Notes: generated from the sequence alone by a model not told the origin. Shown: positions 34,157-43,324, counted from the stretch's first letter. The stretch is 64,000 nt of DNA from Methanoregula sp. (GCA_026625165.1 CP112999.1:310001-374000), one strand, 5' to 3'. Numbers and translations: made by a program.

Positions 34157-35407
34157 TTAAGCAGTTTTTCCCTGCTTTAAGAGAGCACGCCCGCGCAAAA
34201 GCATCGCTTTTGCCTCCTGTGGTGTTGTGCCCTCGGCAGTGATCCGGATTTTTGGTTCCGTCCCGCTTGCACGCACCATGCACCATCCATGTTCCCCCGC
34301 AATCCGGATCCCATCGGTGGGGCTTGCTGCACCAAGGGCTGTCATGACTTTTTTTGCGGTTTTGCAGGCAAAAGATACACGGAGAATCGGATACGATGGC
34401 ATCTTACCGATTTCTTCTTCCACATCCCATTCCGAAGCGATCTCGCAGAAGAGGGCTGCTGCAAACGGGCCGTCAGGGCAATAGGACATGCGGGGGAAAA
34501 TCCATGCACCGGAGGGCTCGCCGCCAAAATCTCCCCAGGACCGGAGTCTCTCTGAGACATATGCATCGCCGACCGGGGTGCGCCTTACATCTGCAACTTC
34601 CTCAATCATCATCGAGGCATCCGTCGTAGTGACCACCTGTTTTGCATCGAGGTATTGTGCAAATAGCATAAGCAGGTGATCTCCGGAGATATACCTCCCT
34701 TTTTTGTCCCATGCCATCATCCGGTCGGCATCCCCGTCATGTACAACAGCGCACCGCGATCCGGTCGAGCGCACCATCTCTCCAATAAAGGGAAGGTTTT
34801 TCTCCAGTGGTTCTGATGGGCGTGAAAAATGTCCCGACGGGTTGCAGTTGAGGGTGACGGTCCTGACACCGAGCAGGGGCAGGAGTTGTGGGGTGAGCAT
34901 GCACCCTGCCCCGTTCCCGCAGTCAAGGACAACAGGGATCTCCTCCCGGACACTCACCTGTTTTTGGATTGCCTGTATGTGCTGCGATACTGCATCTAAT
35001 GACTTCAGAGTGCCCTGGTTCTCCCAGTCAGTCCAGTGCTCACGGGCAAGCAGTGTTTCAAGGTCGTCCTGCTGCTGGCGGGTGAAGGATGATCCATCCG
35101 GGTTGAAGAGCTTGAGACCGTTGTATTCCTCGGGATTATGGGAGGCGGTGATCATGCATGCCGCGTCTGCGTCCCTTGCAGCATACGCGACCGAGGGCGT
35201 CGGGGCGATCCCGCAGTTGTATGCGGTTGCACCCGAACCCAGCAGCCCCGAGATCACGAGGTGGGAAAGGGGGGGGCTTGTCGTCCTTGTATCCATACCC
35301 ACGATGATTTCATGGGACCGGGCTGCCAGTGCCGATCCGGTTTTTAACGCGATATCAAGAAGTTCCCGGTCAAAGCGCCGCCGGATTCCCGAGGACCCGA
35401 AAAGCAT
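34157..35407 (-). CDS. glmM: Phosphoglucosamine mutase / phosphohexomutase
   Basis: A 416-residue alpha-D-phosphohexomutase. The phosphoserine loop is MITASHNPEEYNGLKLF (Ser89), the magnesium loop is VHDGDADRMMAWD (three Asp), the sugar loop is GGEPSGAW, and the phosphate-binding loop is VRASGTEPKIRI. With glmS and the GlmU genes beside it, isomerisation of glucosamine-6-phosphate to the 1-phosphate is the likely main reaction; glucose or mannose phosphates are possible too. It is slightly shorter than bacterial GlmM (about 445). First gene of the sugar block, 54 bases after the Cys-rich protein gene. Confidence 0.92.
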   Translation of the reverse strand: MLFGSSGIRRRFDRELLDIALKTGSALAARSHEIIVGMDTRTTSPPLSHLVISGLLGSGATAYNCGIAPTPSVAYAARDADAACMITASHNPEEYNGLKLFNPDGSSFTRQQQDDLETLLAREHWTDWENQGTLKSLDAVSQHIQAIQKQVSVREEIPVVLDCGNGAGCMLTPQLLPLLGVRTVTLNCNPSGHFSRPSEPLEKNLPFIGEMVRSTGSRCAVVHDGDADRMMAWDKKGRYISGDHLLMLFAQYLDAKQVVTTTDASMMIEEVADVRRTPVGDAYVSERLRSWGDFGGEPSGAWIFPRMSYCPDGPFAAALFCEIASEWDVEEEIGKMPSYPILRVSFACKTAKKVMTALGAASPTDGIRIAGEHGWCMVRASGTEPKIRITAEGTTPQEAKAMLLRGRALLKQGKTA

Positions 35408-35461
35408 ACAATATAATGGGAGAAATGGAAGATATCCTTATCCTTTGACCGGGCACTGTTT

Positions 35462-36067
35462 TCATGTGCCGTACGGGCAGAACCGCTCGATCTTTTCAAG
35501 GCTTGCGATCCCTGCAGTGGAAGGCCCCAGTAAAAGGACTGTTGCAGTCTCCCGGTATTTTGAAACGATATCTCCTGTTCCCGGCTCAATGGTGCCTTCA
35601 CCATTGACAAGGATGATGTCGGCGGACCCCGGGTCCTGGACGATGAACCGGCTCATCTCATGTTCGAGGGAGGGGATTGAACCTGACAAGAACACCTTCC
35701 CCGTTCCTGTCCTCATTTTTAAGTCCTGCATACATGCAGCATGACAGGAAGCGGGGCAGGAACGGACGGCACGGGACATGCAGAGAAATGCCGTCACAAC
35801 ATTCAGTATAGCGCATGCCGCCCCGCGTTGTGCCGGGGAATCCAGAGGGGCGCCGAACATGAACTCCACCTTCGTGGTCGCCCTCACAGGATTAAATGTC
35901 ACAAACTCCCCTGCCCTTCCTCCAAAGCATGCCTCCATGCATGCACCCTTTTCATACTGGCACGGCACGCCATCAGGATTGACCCGCAGGACGACAGGCC
36001 CATCTTCGCACCCGCTGTGAAGGAGGATATCCTGTAATTTTTTAACTGCATCAGGAACAATATCCAT
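35462..36067 (-). CDS. Cysteine-rich protein of unknown function
   Basis: A 201-residue soluble protein with about a dozen Cys. They cluster in PCQYEKGACMEACFGG (near 35-50) and SCPASCHAACMQ (near 103-114), with single ones elsewhere and FCPYG at the C-terminus. The pattern could hold an iron-sulfur cluster or other metal. The end (TVLLLGPSTAGIA) resembles a Rossmann-like strand-loop. No family is recognised with confidence. It is two bases from the cyclase gene and downstream of pcm and sufBC, so it is probably co-expressed with iron-sulfur assembly genes. Confidence 0.65.
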   Translation of the reverse strand: MDIVPDAVKKLQDILLHSGCEDGPVVLRVNPDGVPCQYEKGACMEACFGGRAGEFVTFNPVRATTKVEFMFGAPLDSPAQRGAACAILNVVTAFLCMSRAVRSCPASCHAACMQDLKMRTGTGKVFLSGSIPSLEHEMSRFIVQDPGSADIILVNGEGTIEPGTGDIVSKYRETATVLLLGPSTAGIASLEKIERFCPYGT

Positions 36068-36069
36068 AG

Positions 36070-36678
36070 TTACTCCTCCGGTGTTGACAGCACGACACGT
36101 GCCGGCGAACCGTCTAAGCCTTTTAAGCGCAGCGGCAGAGCAACCATGTTATAATCGCCTTCGGTTACCCGGGAAAGGTCCAGCAGTTCGATGACGATGC
36201 AGCCATGCCCGAGCAGTTCACGGTGCACAGCCCCGTCGCAATGAAATGATTCGATGGAAGGGGAATCGATCCCGACGCATCGTATCCTGCTGCGGGTGAC
36301 CAGTTGCGCTGCATCGACAGAAAGGCAGGGATAATCTTCGGTGAACCGGTTGGTGCCGGAGAATGATGTTTTGAGAAGGAGGCGCTCCACACCCCCGGCT
36401 CTCTCCCGGAGGTGCTCTGCGGTGATTGTGCTGCCTGCACCGCGTACATCCAGCACCCGGCACCTTCCGATCAGGTTGTCCAAAGGAATTGTATCGATCG
36501 TATCCCCGGATTTGAGATAGTGGGCAGGGGCGTCGATATGGGTGCCGGTATGCGTGCTCATGTGGAGATCGCTTACCAGGTAGTGTCCCATGTCCTGCTG
36601 TCTGAACGTGGGGGGCAGGTCACCGGGATATACCAGCATATCGTTTGCGAGCGGACGAGTTACATCAACAATTTTCAT
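36070..36678 (-). CDS. Cyclase family protein (kynurenine formamidase-like)
   Basis: A 202-residue metal-dependent hydrolase. MKIVDVTRPLANDMLVYPGD is followed by the metal-binding signature STHTGTHIDAPAH (His43, His47, Asp49, His53), as in kynurenine formamidase and SaI14/polyketide cyclase-like proteins. IGIDSPSIES-like text (CVGIDSPSIESF) and HRELLGHGCIVIELLDLS are also typical. The physiological substrate in methanogens is unknown. ATG 36678 is chosen because similarity begins there; the open frame upstream lies inside pcm. Confidence 0.85.
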   Translation of the reverse strand: MKIVDVTRPLANDMLVYPGDLPPTFRQQDMGHYLVSDLHMSTHTGTHIDAPAHYLKSGDTIDTIPLDNLIGRCRVLDVRGAGSTITAEHLRERAGGVERLLLKTSFSGTNRFTEDYPCLSVDAAQLVTRSRIRCVGIDSPSIESFHCDGAVHRELLGHGCIVIELLDLSRVTEGDYNMVALPLRLKGLDGSPARVVLSTPEE

Positions 36679-36685
36679 ACACTTA

Positions 36686-37336
36686 TCAGTTCTCCCAGCC
36701 ATGCTCACCGATGAGCGGGACAAACCGGACCCCGCCATGGAACGACTCTGATACCCTGCCCCTGTCTTTCTCCAGCACAACCAGCTCCTGGACACCCCGC
36801 CCCCCCACCGGCGCCACGAGCCGTCCGCCATCGGCCATCTGGACGATGAGCGGTGTGGGGACCTGCGGGGTTGCTGCGGTGATGATGATGCCGTCATAGG
36901 GAGCATTATCTGGATACCCGAGCGTCCCGTCACCAACAATGATCTCGGCATTGCCAACATTAAGGGCGGCCAGATTTTTCCGCGCGAGACCGGCGACGTC
37001 CGGGATCCGTTCGACCGTTGTCACCTTTCGTACCAGTGCGGCAAGTACCGCAGCCTGGTACCCGCTCCCTGCACCGATCTCGAGCACATTATCCTGTGCT
37101 GCCGGCCGGATCAGGGCTGTCATCAGCGCAACGATGTATGGCTGGGAGATGGTCTGCCCGTTGCCGATGGGGAGCGGGCAGTCGTCATATGCCGCACGGT
37201 CATACGGCGGGGGAATGAATATATGACGGGGGATCTCCCTCATTGCTGCAAGCACGCGGGGTTCGCGGATACCCCGGGCTTCGATCTGGTGTTCCACCAT
37301 CCGCCTGCGTTCATCATCCCGCCCGAATTGAGCCAT
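36686..37336 (-). CDS. pcm: Protein-L-isoaspartate O-methyltransferase
   Basis: A 216-residue SAM-dependent methyltransferase that repairs isoaspartyl residues in aged proteins. Visible are VEHQIEARGIREPRVLAAM, GNGQTISQPYIVALM (substrate motif), VLEIGAGSGYQAAVLA (SAM-binding motif I) and GIIITAATPQVPTPLI. Length is usual. It lies 11 bases downstream of the sufB gene and 7 bases upstream of the cyclase gene. Confidence 0.95.
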   Translation of the reverse strand: MAQFGRDDERRRMVEHQIEARGIREPRVLAAMREIPRHIFIPPPYDRAAYDDCPLPIGNGQTISQPYIVALMTALIRPAAQDNVLEIGAGSGYQAAVLAALVRKVTTVERIPDVAGLARKNLAALNVGNAEIIVGDGTLGYPDNAPYDGIIITAATPQVPTPLIVQMADGGRLVAPVGGRGVQELVVLEKDRGRVSESFHGGVRFVPLIGEHGWEN

Positions 37337-37347
37337 TCCAGCCTTTT

Positions 37348-38463
37348 TTAAAACCCGGATTTTTCTGCCACATCAATCGACGCGTCGATCTGTTTCTGGA
37401 GTGCGTCAGGAAGCCCGATGATCTTGACATCGAGGAAGCCACGGATAATGGTTGCGGTGGCTTCGTCTTCGTCAAGGCCCCGGGACATCAGGTACTCGAT
37501 CTCGTCCCGTGCAAGCTTGCCCACGGCAGCTTCATGGGAGAGCTCGGTTCCGACAACGTTACCCTCAATCTCCGGGACCGCATAGATCCTGCCGTCCTGC
37601 AGGATCAGCCCTTTGCATTCGAGATGCCCGCGGGTGCCTGCTGTCTTGCCAAGAATATGCCCGCGGGAGATGATAGTGCCGCCTTTTGTTATAGCACGCG
37701 TGATGAGTTCGGCACTTGCACCTTTTCCCTCAAGGATCGCACGGGAGCCGATGTCAAAGAACGATGTTTTGGACGCGATCACGATGCTTGAGAACCGTGC
37801 GACGGAGTTCTCTCCCACGAGATTTGCCGTGGGATACATCTGCACCTTCTTTACCGGTTGCATGGAAACATAGTTGGAGAGGAATACCCCGTTCTCTTCA
37901 ACAACGGAAGCGCTTCGCGGGAAGACTTCGATATCCTCTGACCAGTTGTGGATCATCGTGAAACTGATCTTGGCGTTCTTTTTTACATAGAATTCCGATA
38001 TGCCATAGTGCGCCCCGCCTTTACCCACATGTGCCCCGCTCGTGCAGCCGGAGATGATATGGAGCTCGGCATCCTCCTCTGCGATGATGATATTATGGAC
38101 ATGCTGGATCTGTTCGCGCCCGAGATACAGGCATGCCTGGATGGGCAGTATGTTGTTTGAGCCTTTATGCGCGATGATCACGTAACCTTTTGGATCTTTT
38201 TGTGCAGCAACATACTTCGTGATATCGTCTTTCTCCGGTGGCACGACCTTCCAGTTGTAGTCCTTCAACCAGTCGTACTTTTCCATCGCTTTTTTATATG
38301 AAAGGACTTCAATTCCCTCCTGTTCGCATTCAGCATGGACGATGTCCTGGTCCATCTGGAGGTAGCTCCCGCACCGGTTTTTCATGGCAAGGTCAATACC
38401 CGACTGTGCAAGCCGTTCCTGATCGACTTTGGAGAGAGGGGTTGGGATCAGTTCTGGCGGCAT
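37348..38463 (-). CDS. sufB: SufB/SufD-like Fe-S assembly scaffold
   Basis: A 371-residue SufBD-family protein forming the scaffold of the SUF iron-sulfur assembly complex with SufC. The beta-helix core includes GYVIIAHKGSNNILPIQACLY-like repeats, and the C-terminal helical part has GTELSHEAAVGKLARDEIEYLMSRGL, the SufC-contacting region. Archaea often have this single shorter SufB instead of separate SufB and SufD. No SufS or SufU cysteine desulfurase is nearby, in line with sulfide-using methanogens. Its start overlaps the sufC end by 16 bases. Confidence 0.93.
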   Translation of the reverse strand: MPPELIPTPLSKVDQERLAQSGIDLAMKNRCGSYLQMDQDIVHAECEQEGIEVLSYKKAMEKYDWLKDYNWKVVPPEKDDITKYVAAQKDPKGYVIIAHKGSNNILPIQACLYLGREQIQHVHNIIIAEEDAELHIISGCTSGAHVGKGGAHYGISEFYVKKNAKISFTMIHNWSEDIEVFPRSASVVEENGVFLSNYVSMQPVKKVQMYPTANLVGENSVARFSSIVIASKTSFFDIGSRAILEGKGASAELITRAITKGGTIISRGHILGKTAGTRGHLECKGLILQDGRIYAVPEIEGNVVGTELSHEAAVGKLARDEIEYLMSRGLDEDEATATIIRGFLDVKIIGLPDALQKQIDASIDVAEKSGF

Positions 38464-39179
38464 TCAAGGCACTCCTTGTATCCATGCTGCTTGATGTCTT
38501 TTAAGATTTCGCGGGGATTGCCCCGGCACTTGATCATGCCCTCACACATCACATGCCCCTTATCGGTTTCGAGATAGTCGAGGATATACCCGGTATGGGT
38601 GATCACGAGCCCGCTCTTCTGGCGTTTGATGACATGTTTCTCCTTCTCAAGGAGCGAGCCGATCGCAGACCCGATCAGCGAGATATTTTCAAGGTCGACC
38701 CCGCTCTCCGGCTCATCGAGCATAACAAAGTCCGGGTTCTGGATCATCAGCTGAAGTACTTCGCTGCGCTTGATCTCCCCCCCGGAAAACCCTTTGTTGA
38801 TGTCGCGTTCCAAAAATTTATCCATATGAACAGATGCCGCGAGCCCGGGAATATCTTCTTTTTTCGTCTTGGAAATTGCGGTGAGGAGCTTGCCAAGTCT
38901 GAGCCCGGAGATCGTGGGAGGGCGCTGGAAGAGCATGCCGATACCCCGTTGCGCCCGCTCGTGGGCCCGCATCTTTGTCACGTCCTCGCCTTTAAAAAGT
39001 ATCTTTCCTTTCGTTATCGTATAACTGGAAAATCCCATGAGGGTCATGAGCAGCGTGGTCTTTCCCGACCCGTTGGGGCCCAGCAGCACATGGGTCTCAC
39101 CCTCCCCGATATGCAGGTTTATGTCGTGCAGCACCTCTTTTTCGCCGATATTTACGTGAAGGTCTTCGATATACAGCAT
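38448..39179 (-). CDS. sufC: SufC, Fe-S assembly ATPase
   Basis: A 243-residue ABC-type ATPase. Walker A is GPNGSGKT (34-41), followed by the SufC-specific GFSSY. The signature GFSGGEIKRSEVLQL and Walker B FVMLDEPESGVD come near 140-170, and the H-loop is VITHTGY. The C-terminal tail contains CRGNPREILKDI. It drives the SufBC scaffold. First gene of the long minus-strand train; a TATA-like GCGTTTAATG lies about 40 bases before the ATG. Confidence 0.95.
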   Translation of the reverse strand: MLYIEDLHVNIGEKEVLHDINLHIGEGETHVLLGPNGSGKTTLLMTLMGFSSYTITKGKILFKGEDVTKMRAHERAQRGIGMLFQRPPTISGLRLGKLLTAISKTKKEDIPGLAASVHMDKFLERDINKGFSGGEIKRSEVLQLMIQNPDFVMLDEPESGVDLENISLIGSAIGSLLEKEKHVIKRQKSGLVITHTGYILDYLETDKGHVMCEGMIKCRGNPREILKDIKQHGYKECLECRQN

Positions 39180-39317
39180 ACAATAATCGTAGATTGTTTG
39201 TCGATTGCTGCATTAAACGCTTTTCACCCTGCCATCCCACTGGATCGCGGGGTATATCGTCACCATTTAACTAATCCTGTGCAATAGTACAGATAAAAAC
39301 GTAAAACTGGTGCGTCA

Positions 39318-40241
39318 GTGCGTCCGGAGAAAGTGCAGGATAAAACGGGCAAGGCAAGGGTCCGGAAGGGCTCACAGGGTGCCAAGCAGCAGGTGTTGTC
39401 CCATGAACCTGCAGAGCTCAAAAAATTTACAAACCGGATTATCTGCGGGAATGCACAGCAGGTGCTTGCCCGGCTCCCTGCCAGGAGTATCGATCTTATC
39501 ATCACATCCCCGCCCTACAATTTCGGGCATGCCTATGCACAGGACTCACGGAATGATACCTGTGCATGGAATGAATATTTTGCCCAGCTCCTTATGGTAT
39601 GGCAGGAGTGCGAACGGGTATTGAAACCCGGCGGGCGGATAGCCGTGAACGTCCAGCCGCTTTTTTCTGATTACATCCCCACGCACCACATCATCTCGTC
39701 CCAGCTCCAGGGCCTCGGATTGTTATGGAAGGCGGAATTTGTCTGGGAGAAGAACAACTACAATGCAAAATATACAGCGTGGGGGAGCTGGAAGTCGCCA
39801 TCGATGCCCTATATCAAGTACACATGGGAGTTTATCGAGGTCTTTGACAAGGAGACGCACAAGAAGGGCGGCAGGAGGGAGGATATCGATATCACCGCTG
39901 ACGAGTTCAAGGAATGGGTGATCGGGAAATGGTCATTCCCGCCGGAGATCAGGATGAAGGACTATGGTCACCCCGCGATGTTTCCCGAAGAACTGCCAAG
40001 GCGGCTGATGAAACTCTTCTCGTATAAAAACGACATCGTGCTTGACCCGTTCAACGGGGCAGGGACGACCACACTTGTCGCAGGGAAGCTCGGGCGCCGG
40101 TTCATCGGGATCGATATCTCCCGGCAGTACTGCAATACCGCACTTCAGCGCCTCGGAGTGGTATCAAAAGGACATGAGCCATCCGATGACTCTCCCCGGC
40201 CGGCGATCCTTGAGCTTGACGGCACGGGCAGTCGCAGCTGA
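39318..40241 (+). CDS. Orphan N4-cytosine/N6-adenine DNA methyltransferase
   Basis: A 307-residue DNA methyltransferase. The catalytic motif TSPPYN (63-68) precedes the SAM-binding motif DPFNGAGTTTLVAGKLGRRF (about 243), the beta-class order. SPPY rather than DPPY favours N4-methylcytosine. It resembles archaeal CTAG-type methylases in general layout, but the target cannot be read from sequence. No restriction endonuclease gene is adjacent: sufC lies divergently upstream and a transglutaminase-like gene convergently downstream. Some of the basic N-terminus (before residue 35) may be beyond the true start. Confidence 0.88.
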   Translation: MRPEKVQDKTGKARVRKGSQGAKQQVLSHEPAELKKFTNRIICGNAQQVLARLPARSIDLIITSPPYNFGHAYAQDSRNDTCAWNEYFAQLLMVWQECERVLKPGGRIAVNVQPLFSDYIPTHHIISSQLQGLGLLWKAEFVWEKNNYNAKYTAWGSWKSPSMPYIKYTWEFIEVFDKETHKKGGRREDIDITADEFKEWVIGKWSFPPEIRMKDYGHPAMFPEELPRRLMKLFSYKNDIVLDPFNGAGTTTLVAGKLGRRFIGIDISRQYCNTALQRLGVVSKGHEPSDDSPRPAILELDGTGSRS

Positions 40242-40256
40242 TCTGTCAGGCAGCTT

Positions 40257-41324
40257 TCAGAGCCCCACGGCATGACTCCTTACCCACGCATATGTCCCCA
40301 CCCGGTCGTACTGGTGTTCGACGATGTAATTATGCACCAGGGCATTCTGTTGTAACCTCCCTGCCAGGGCATTGTAGATCGGGACGCGGAGGTTGTAGGT
40401 TTTGATATTGCCGGTGGCTTTGAGGGATTGCAGCTCGTTTTTTAAAGATTCTGCCTGCCCGGAGAGCTCAACGAACCTTTTGTCCGTCAGGATGTAGGTA
40501 TCATGCAAAAACCGGGTCTGGTCGCAGGCCCCGTAGGCCTTTGACCCGTTGCCAAGCGGGATCACGAGGGGGTCGTCAGGCGTGAGCACGACCCCGCCTG
40601 CCAGTCCATCTGGCGGGACACCGACAAAGGAGAAATTGGTGGTTTCGATATAGGCATAACCCGTGCCTTTGTAGTCTGTACCTGTGCAGGCAATGCCGAC
40701 TGCCATATGGGACTGGTCAGGAAACGAGAGCAGGGCGACACGGTATCCTTCACGCGACAGGAGACCGGCGAGAAGGAGGCTCTTGTCATCGCAGTCACCG
40801 GATTTATCGGTGAAGGTCTCGATGGGAAACTTGACCGGGTTTTCGGCGAAAGTCTCATAGCGTATCGACTGGACAAAGACCGATAATAGTTCAACGTATT
40901 CATCATCAGTCAGTTCGCTCTGCTGCCGGATCCCCCGGAACCTGGCGAGCAGCTCCTGGTAAAACTCTTCCTGGTTGGGGTCACTTACCATGGACAGGTA
41001 CGTCCGGGACGACCACTCCTGTTTTGATACGTTCCCATAAACCGTCACTTCCTTGTCTGCCGCTTTTGCACCTGCATAGACCGAGCCGTTCACCGGCATC
41101 GTGAAGGTGATTGTGGAGCGTTCAAAGGGGTAGGTATAAACCGGGGCAGCGGGCGACGGTGCGTTTTGCACCGGGGTGATCCGGGGAACAATTACGTTTT
41201 CACGGTTTAGAAGGGGGTTAATACACCCGGCAGACACTACAAGGCAGAGCACCACCAGCACCACACAGGCAGCAGTCATGTACAGGCTGAAAAAATTCAG
41301 GCATCGGATTAATCTTCGGTTCAT
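40257..41324 (-). CDS. Membrane-anchored transglutaminase-like protein
   Basis: A 355-residue protein with an N-terminal hydrophobic segment (about 11-34, containing a Cys after VVSAG that could be a lipobox) and a Pro-rich stretch. A transglutaminase-like domain follows, with the catalytic Cys in KSGDCDDKSLLLAGLL, His in PDQSHMAVGI, and an acidic third residue around YIETTN. A C-terminal helix and WVRSHAVGL close it. Such archaeal surface proteins may act as proteases or crosslinkers; substrate unknown. Its start overlaps the HAD phosphatase stop by four bases. Confidence 0.78.
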   Translation of the reverse strand: MNRRLIRCLNFFSLYMTAACVVLVVLCLVVSAGCINPLLNRENVIVPRITPVQNAPSPAAPVYTYPFERSTITFTMPVNGSVYAGAKAADKEVTVYGNVSKQEWSSRTYLSMVSDPNQEEFYQELLARFRGIRQQSELTDDEYVELLSVFVQSIRYETFAENPVKFPIETFTDKSGDCDDKSLLLAGLLSREGYRVALLSFPDQSHMAVGIACTGTDYKGTGYAYIETTNFSFVGVPPDGLAGGVVLTPDDPLVIPLGNGSKAYGACDQTRFLHDTYILTDKRFVELSGQAESLKNELQSLKATGNIKTYNLRVPIYNALAGRLQQNALVHNYIVEHQYDRVGTYAWVRSHAVGL

Positions 41325-42100
41325 AAGAGATCCCTGATGTCTGCAATCGAGCCGATGACATAGTCCGGCCTGACCGGCGCATTAAGAAGCGCCCCCTCGT
41401 TAAATTTTCCTGTCCTTACAAGGACCGTTTTCATGCCAATTGCGCGTGCGCCCGCAATATCAGTCAGGATGTCATCGCCGATCATTGCTGCCTCGCAGGG
41501 ATCAAGACCGATGTCACGGAGCGCCATTTCAAAGAATACCGGTGATGGTTTGCCCATGACGGTTGCAGTTTTTCCGGTCGCATATTCGAGCGCAGCAACA
41601 AACGGGCCGGCGGAGAGCATCAGGCCATCGGGGGACATCCAGTACCGGTCTTTTTCAAGTGCAATGATCTCTGCCCCGGCATTTACTGCACGGAACGCCG
41701 CATTGAGGCGCTCATAGGAGATCGCATCTCCGGCGTCTCCGACTACAACGTAATCGATGGCGCCCTCCCCGTGTATGTCGCAGGAATTCTCAAAATCCTT
41801 ATGGACATCGCCTGTCGTGATGAGCATGCAGCGGTGCTTTCCAAGAGCATTCATCCGGGCAATCGCGGCAAACGGCGGCGTAAAAATTGAGGGCTCCGGG
41901 ATATCAAAACCAAGACGGGCGAGCCGGCCGGATATGGTCTTTTTACAGGATCGTGTTGTGTTGGAGACAAACCTGAACCGGTATTTCCTCTCCGCCAGCA
42001 GTCCGATTGCCATGCGTGCCCCGTCGATTACCTGCTCCCCCGTATAGAGGACCCCGTCGAGATCGATGAGAAATCCTTTGACATCCATGCCGGTGACCAT
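41321..42100 (-). CDS. HAD-IIA (NagD-like) phosphatase
   Basis: A 259-residue HAD hydrolase. Motif I is FLIDLDGVLYTG (nucleophile Asp), motif II VSNTTRS, and the class IIA cap carries VVVGDAGDAISYERLNAA. GKPSPVFFEMAL holds the motif III Lys, and MIGDDILTDIAGARAIGMKTVLV is motif IV. The family dephosphorylates sugar phosphates, nucleotides or phospholysine; the substrate is not evident. ATG 42100 or ATG 42088 is the start: neither has a strong ribosome binding site. First gene of a two-gene unit. Confidence 0.87.
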   Translation of the reverse strand: MVTGMDVKGFLIDLDGVLYTGEQVIDGARMAIGLLAERKYRFRFVSNTTRSCKKTISGRLARLGFDIPEPSIFTPPFAAIARMNALGKHRCMLITTGDVHKDFENSCDIHGEGAIDYVVVGDAGDAISYERLNAAFRAVNAGAEIIALEKDRYWMSPDGLMLSAGPFVAALEYATGKTATVMGKPSPVFFEMALRDIGLDPCEAAMIGDDILTDIAGARAIGMKTVLVRTGKFNEGALLNAPVRPDYVIGSIADIRDLL

Positions 42101-42214
42101 TTTATGATCAGGACCCCTTTTTTCCAATGTGAATGTTCGTTGTGTTGTTGTTTGCACCGGAGGCGTATTTAGCGTTGCTTCACTTTCACGCCACGCAGCG
42201 GGTGTTTAAACCGC

Positions 42215-43324
42215 ATGTCCCGAACCGGTATTCTGACAATGGCAGCTGTTCATGCCCAGTCCCGGATGGGAGCCCATTGGCAGCAGCGTATGGAGGCGCT
42301 GCGGGAGTACGAGGTCATCCGCGACGGGAATATATCAGGGACAAGTCTTTATGGCCGGTATCTCCTCTCTTCTGAATATAACCGGGCCCGGGAGCACCTT
42401 GCCCTTCTGTTGAAGACATTCGAGGGGGTCCCGCTATCAAAAGTTTTTGCCGGCAGGGAGCTGGAAAATGAGGAGGGAGTATGTTTCTTGCTTGAGAGCC
42501 TGCACCCACTCCCCCCCAAGTCAGTTGATATTGAAAGATTCAGGTCAGCGATCGTTGCGGATCTCACCCTTGTCCACGGGATCGGGGAAGCGAATCAGCG
42601 CCGGTTAAAAGCGCGGGGGTACCAGACCCTTTATGACCTTGCACAGACACCAAAGTTCCGGGTGCCGGCCCTGCAGGTGATCGACCATCTGGACGGCGGC
42701 AATTCTGAAGAATTGATCAGCCTTATCGGGAGAAGGCATGCGCGGTCCCACCCGCTCGTCCTCGGCGCGGCCTCGTACCATGAGCCGGAGGATTACGTGT
42801 TTCTTGATATCGAGACGCTCGGTCTCTTTTCCCGCCCGATCATCCTTTTTGGCATCGGGGTGCTGGAGAAAGGGCAGCTGGTTGTCCGCCAGTACCTGTT
42901 GCGCGGTATCGATGAGGAGCAGGCAGCCCTTGCGGCAGCATGCGATCACCTGTCTGGTGAACAGCCGGCCCTTGTAACATTCAACGGGAAATCCTTTGAT
43001 CTCCCCTACATGCAGGACCGGCTCGCATATTATGGAATGGGCAGCGCCTCCCGCCTCCCCCATTTCGATGTCCTTTTCTTTTCAAGGAGGAGGTGGCGCG
43101 ACCAGTTCTCCTCGTTACGCCTTAGTGTACTTGAAAAGGAGATATTAGGGATCCGGCGGGAGGAAGACATTCCCGGCCAGATGGTGCCTGAGTTCTACGA
43201 GAAATACCTGCAGACACAGAACTGCGGCCCGCTCGTCCCGATCGTTGAGCACAATAAACAGGACGTGGTATCGCTCGCAATGCTCTTCTTCCGGTTACTT
43301 GAGGACTATGACGGCTGTTGTTGA
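42215..43324 (+). CDS. MrfB/YprB-like DEDDh-type exonuclease with helix-hairpin-helix
   Basis: A 369-residue protein. Residues about 105-165 contain a helix-hairpin-helix (LVHGIGEANQRRLKARGYQTLYDLA). The RNase H-like exonuclease domain follows: VFLDIETLG (ExoI, about 195), LVTFNGKSFDLPYMQ (ExoII) and VEHNKQDVVSL (ExoIII, about 345), giving the acidic DEDD set. Bacillus YprB/MrfB has the same domain and sits beside the helicase YprA/MrfA, as here. The 3' end overlaps the helicase start by 17 bases. A role in repairing mitomycin-like lesions is inferred by analogy. Exact start uncertain; a later ATG at 42239 is possible. Confidence 0.85.
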   Translation: MSRTGILTMAAVHAQSRMGAHWQQRMEALREYEVIRDGNISGTSLYGRYLLSSEYNRAREHLALLLKTFEGVPLSKVFAGRELENEEGVCFLLESLHPLPPKSVDIERFRSAIVADLTLVHGIGEANQRRLKARGYQTLYDLAQTPKFRVPALQVIDHLDGGNSEELISLIGRRHARSHPLVLGAASYHEPEDYVFLDIETLGLFSRPIILFGIGVLEKGQLVVRQYLLRGIDEEQAALAAACDHLSGEQPALVTFNGKSFDLPYMQDRLAYYGMGSASRLPHFDVLFFSRRRWRDQFSSLRLSVLEKEILGIRREEDIPGQMVPEFYEKYLQTQNCGPLVPIVEHNKQDVVSLAMLFFRLLEDYDGCC

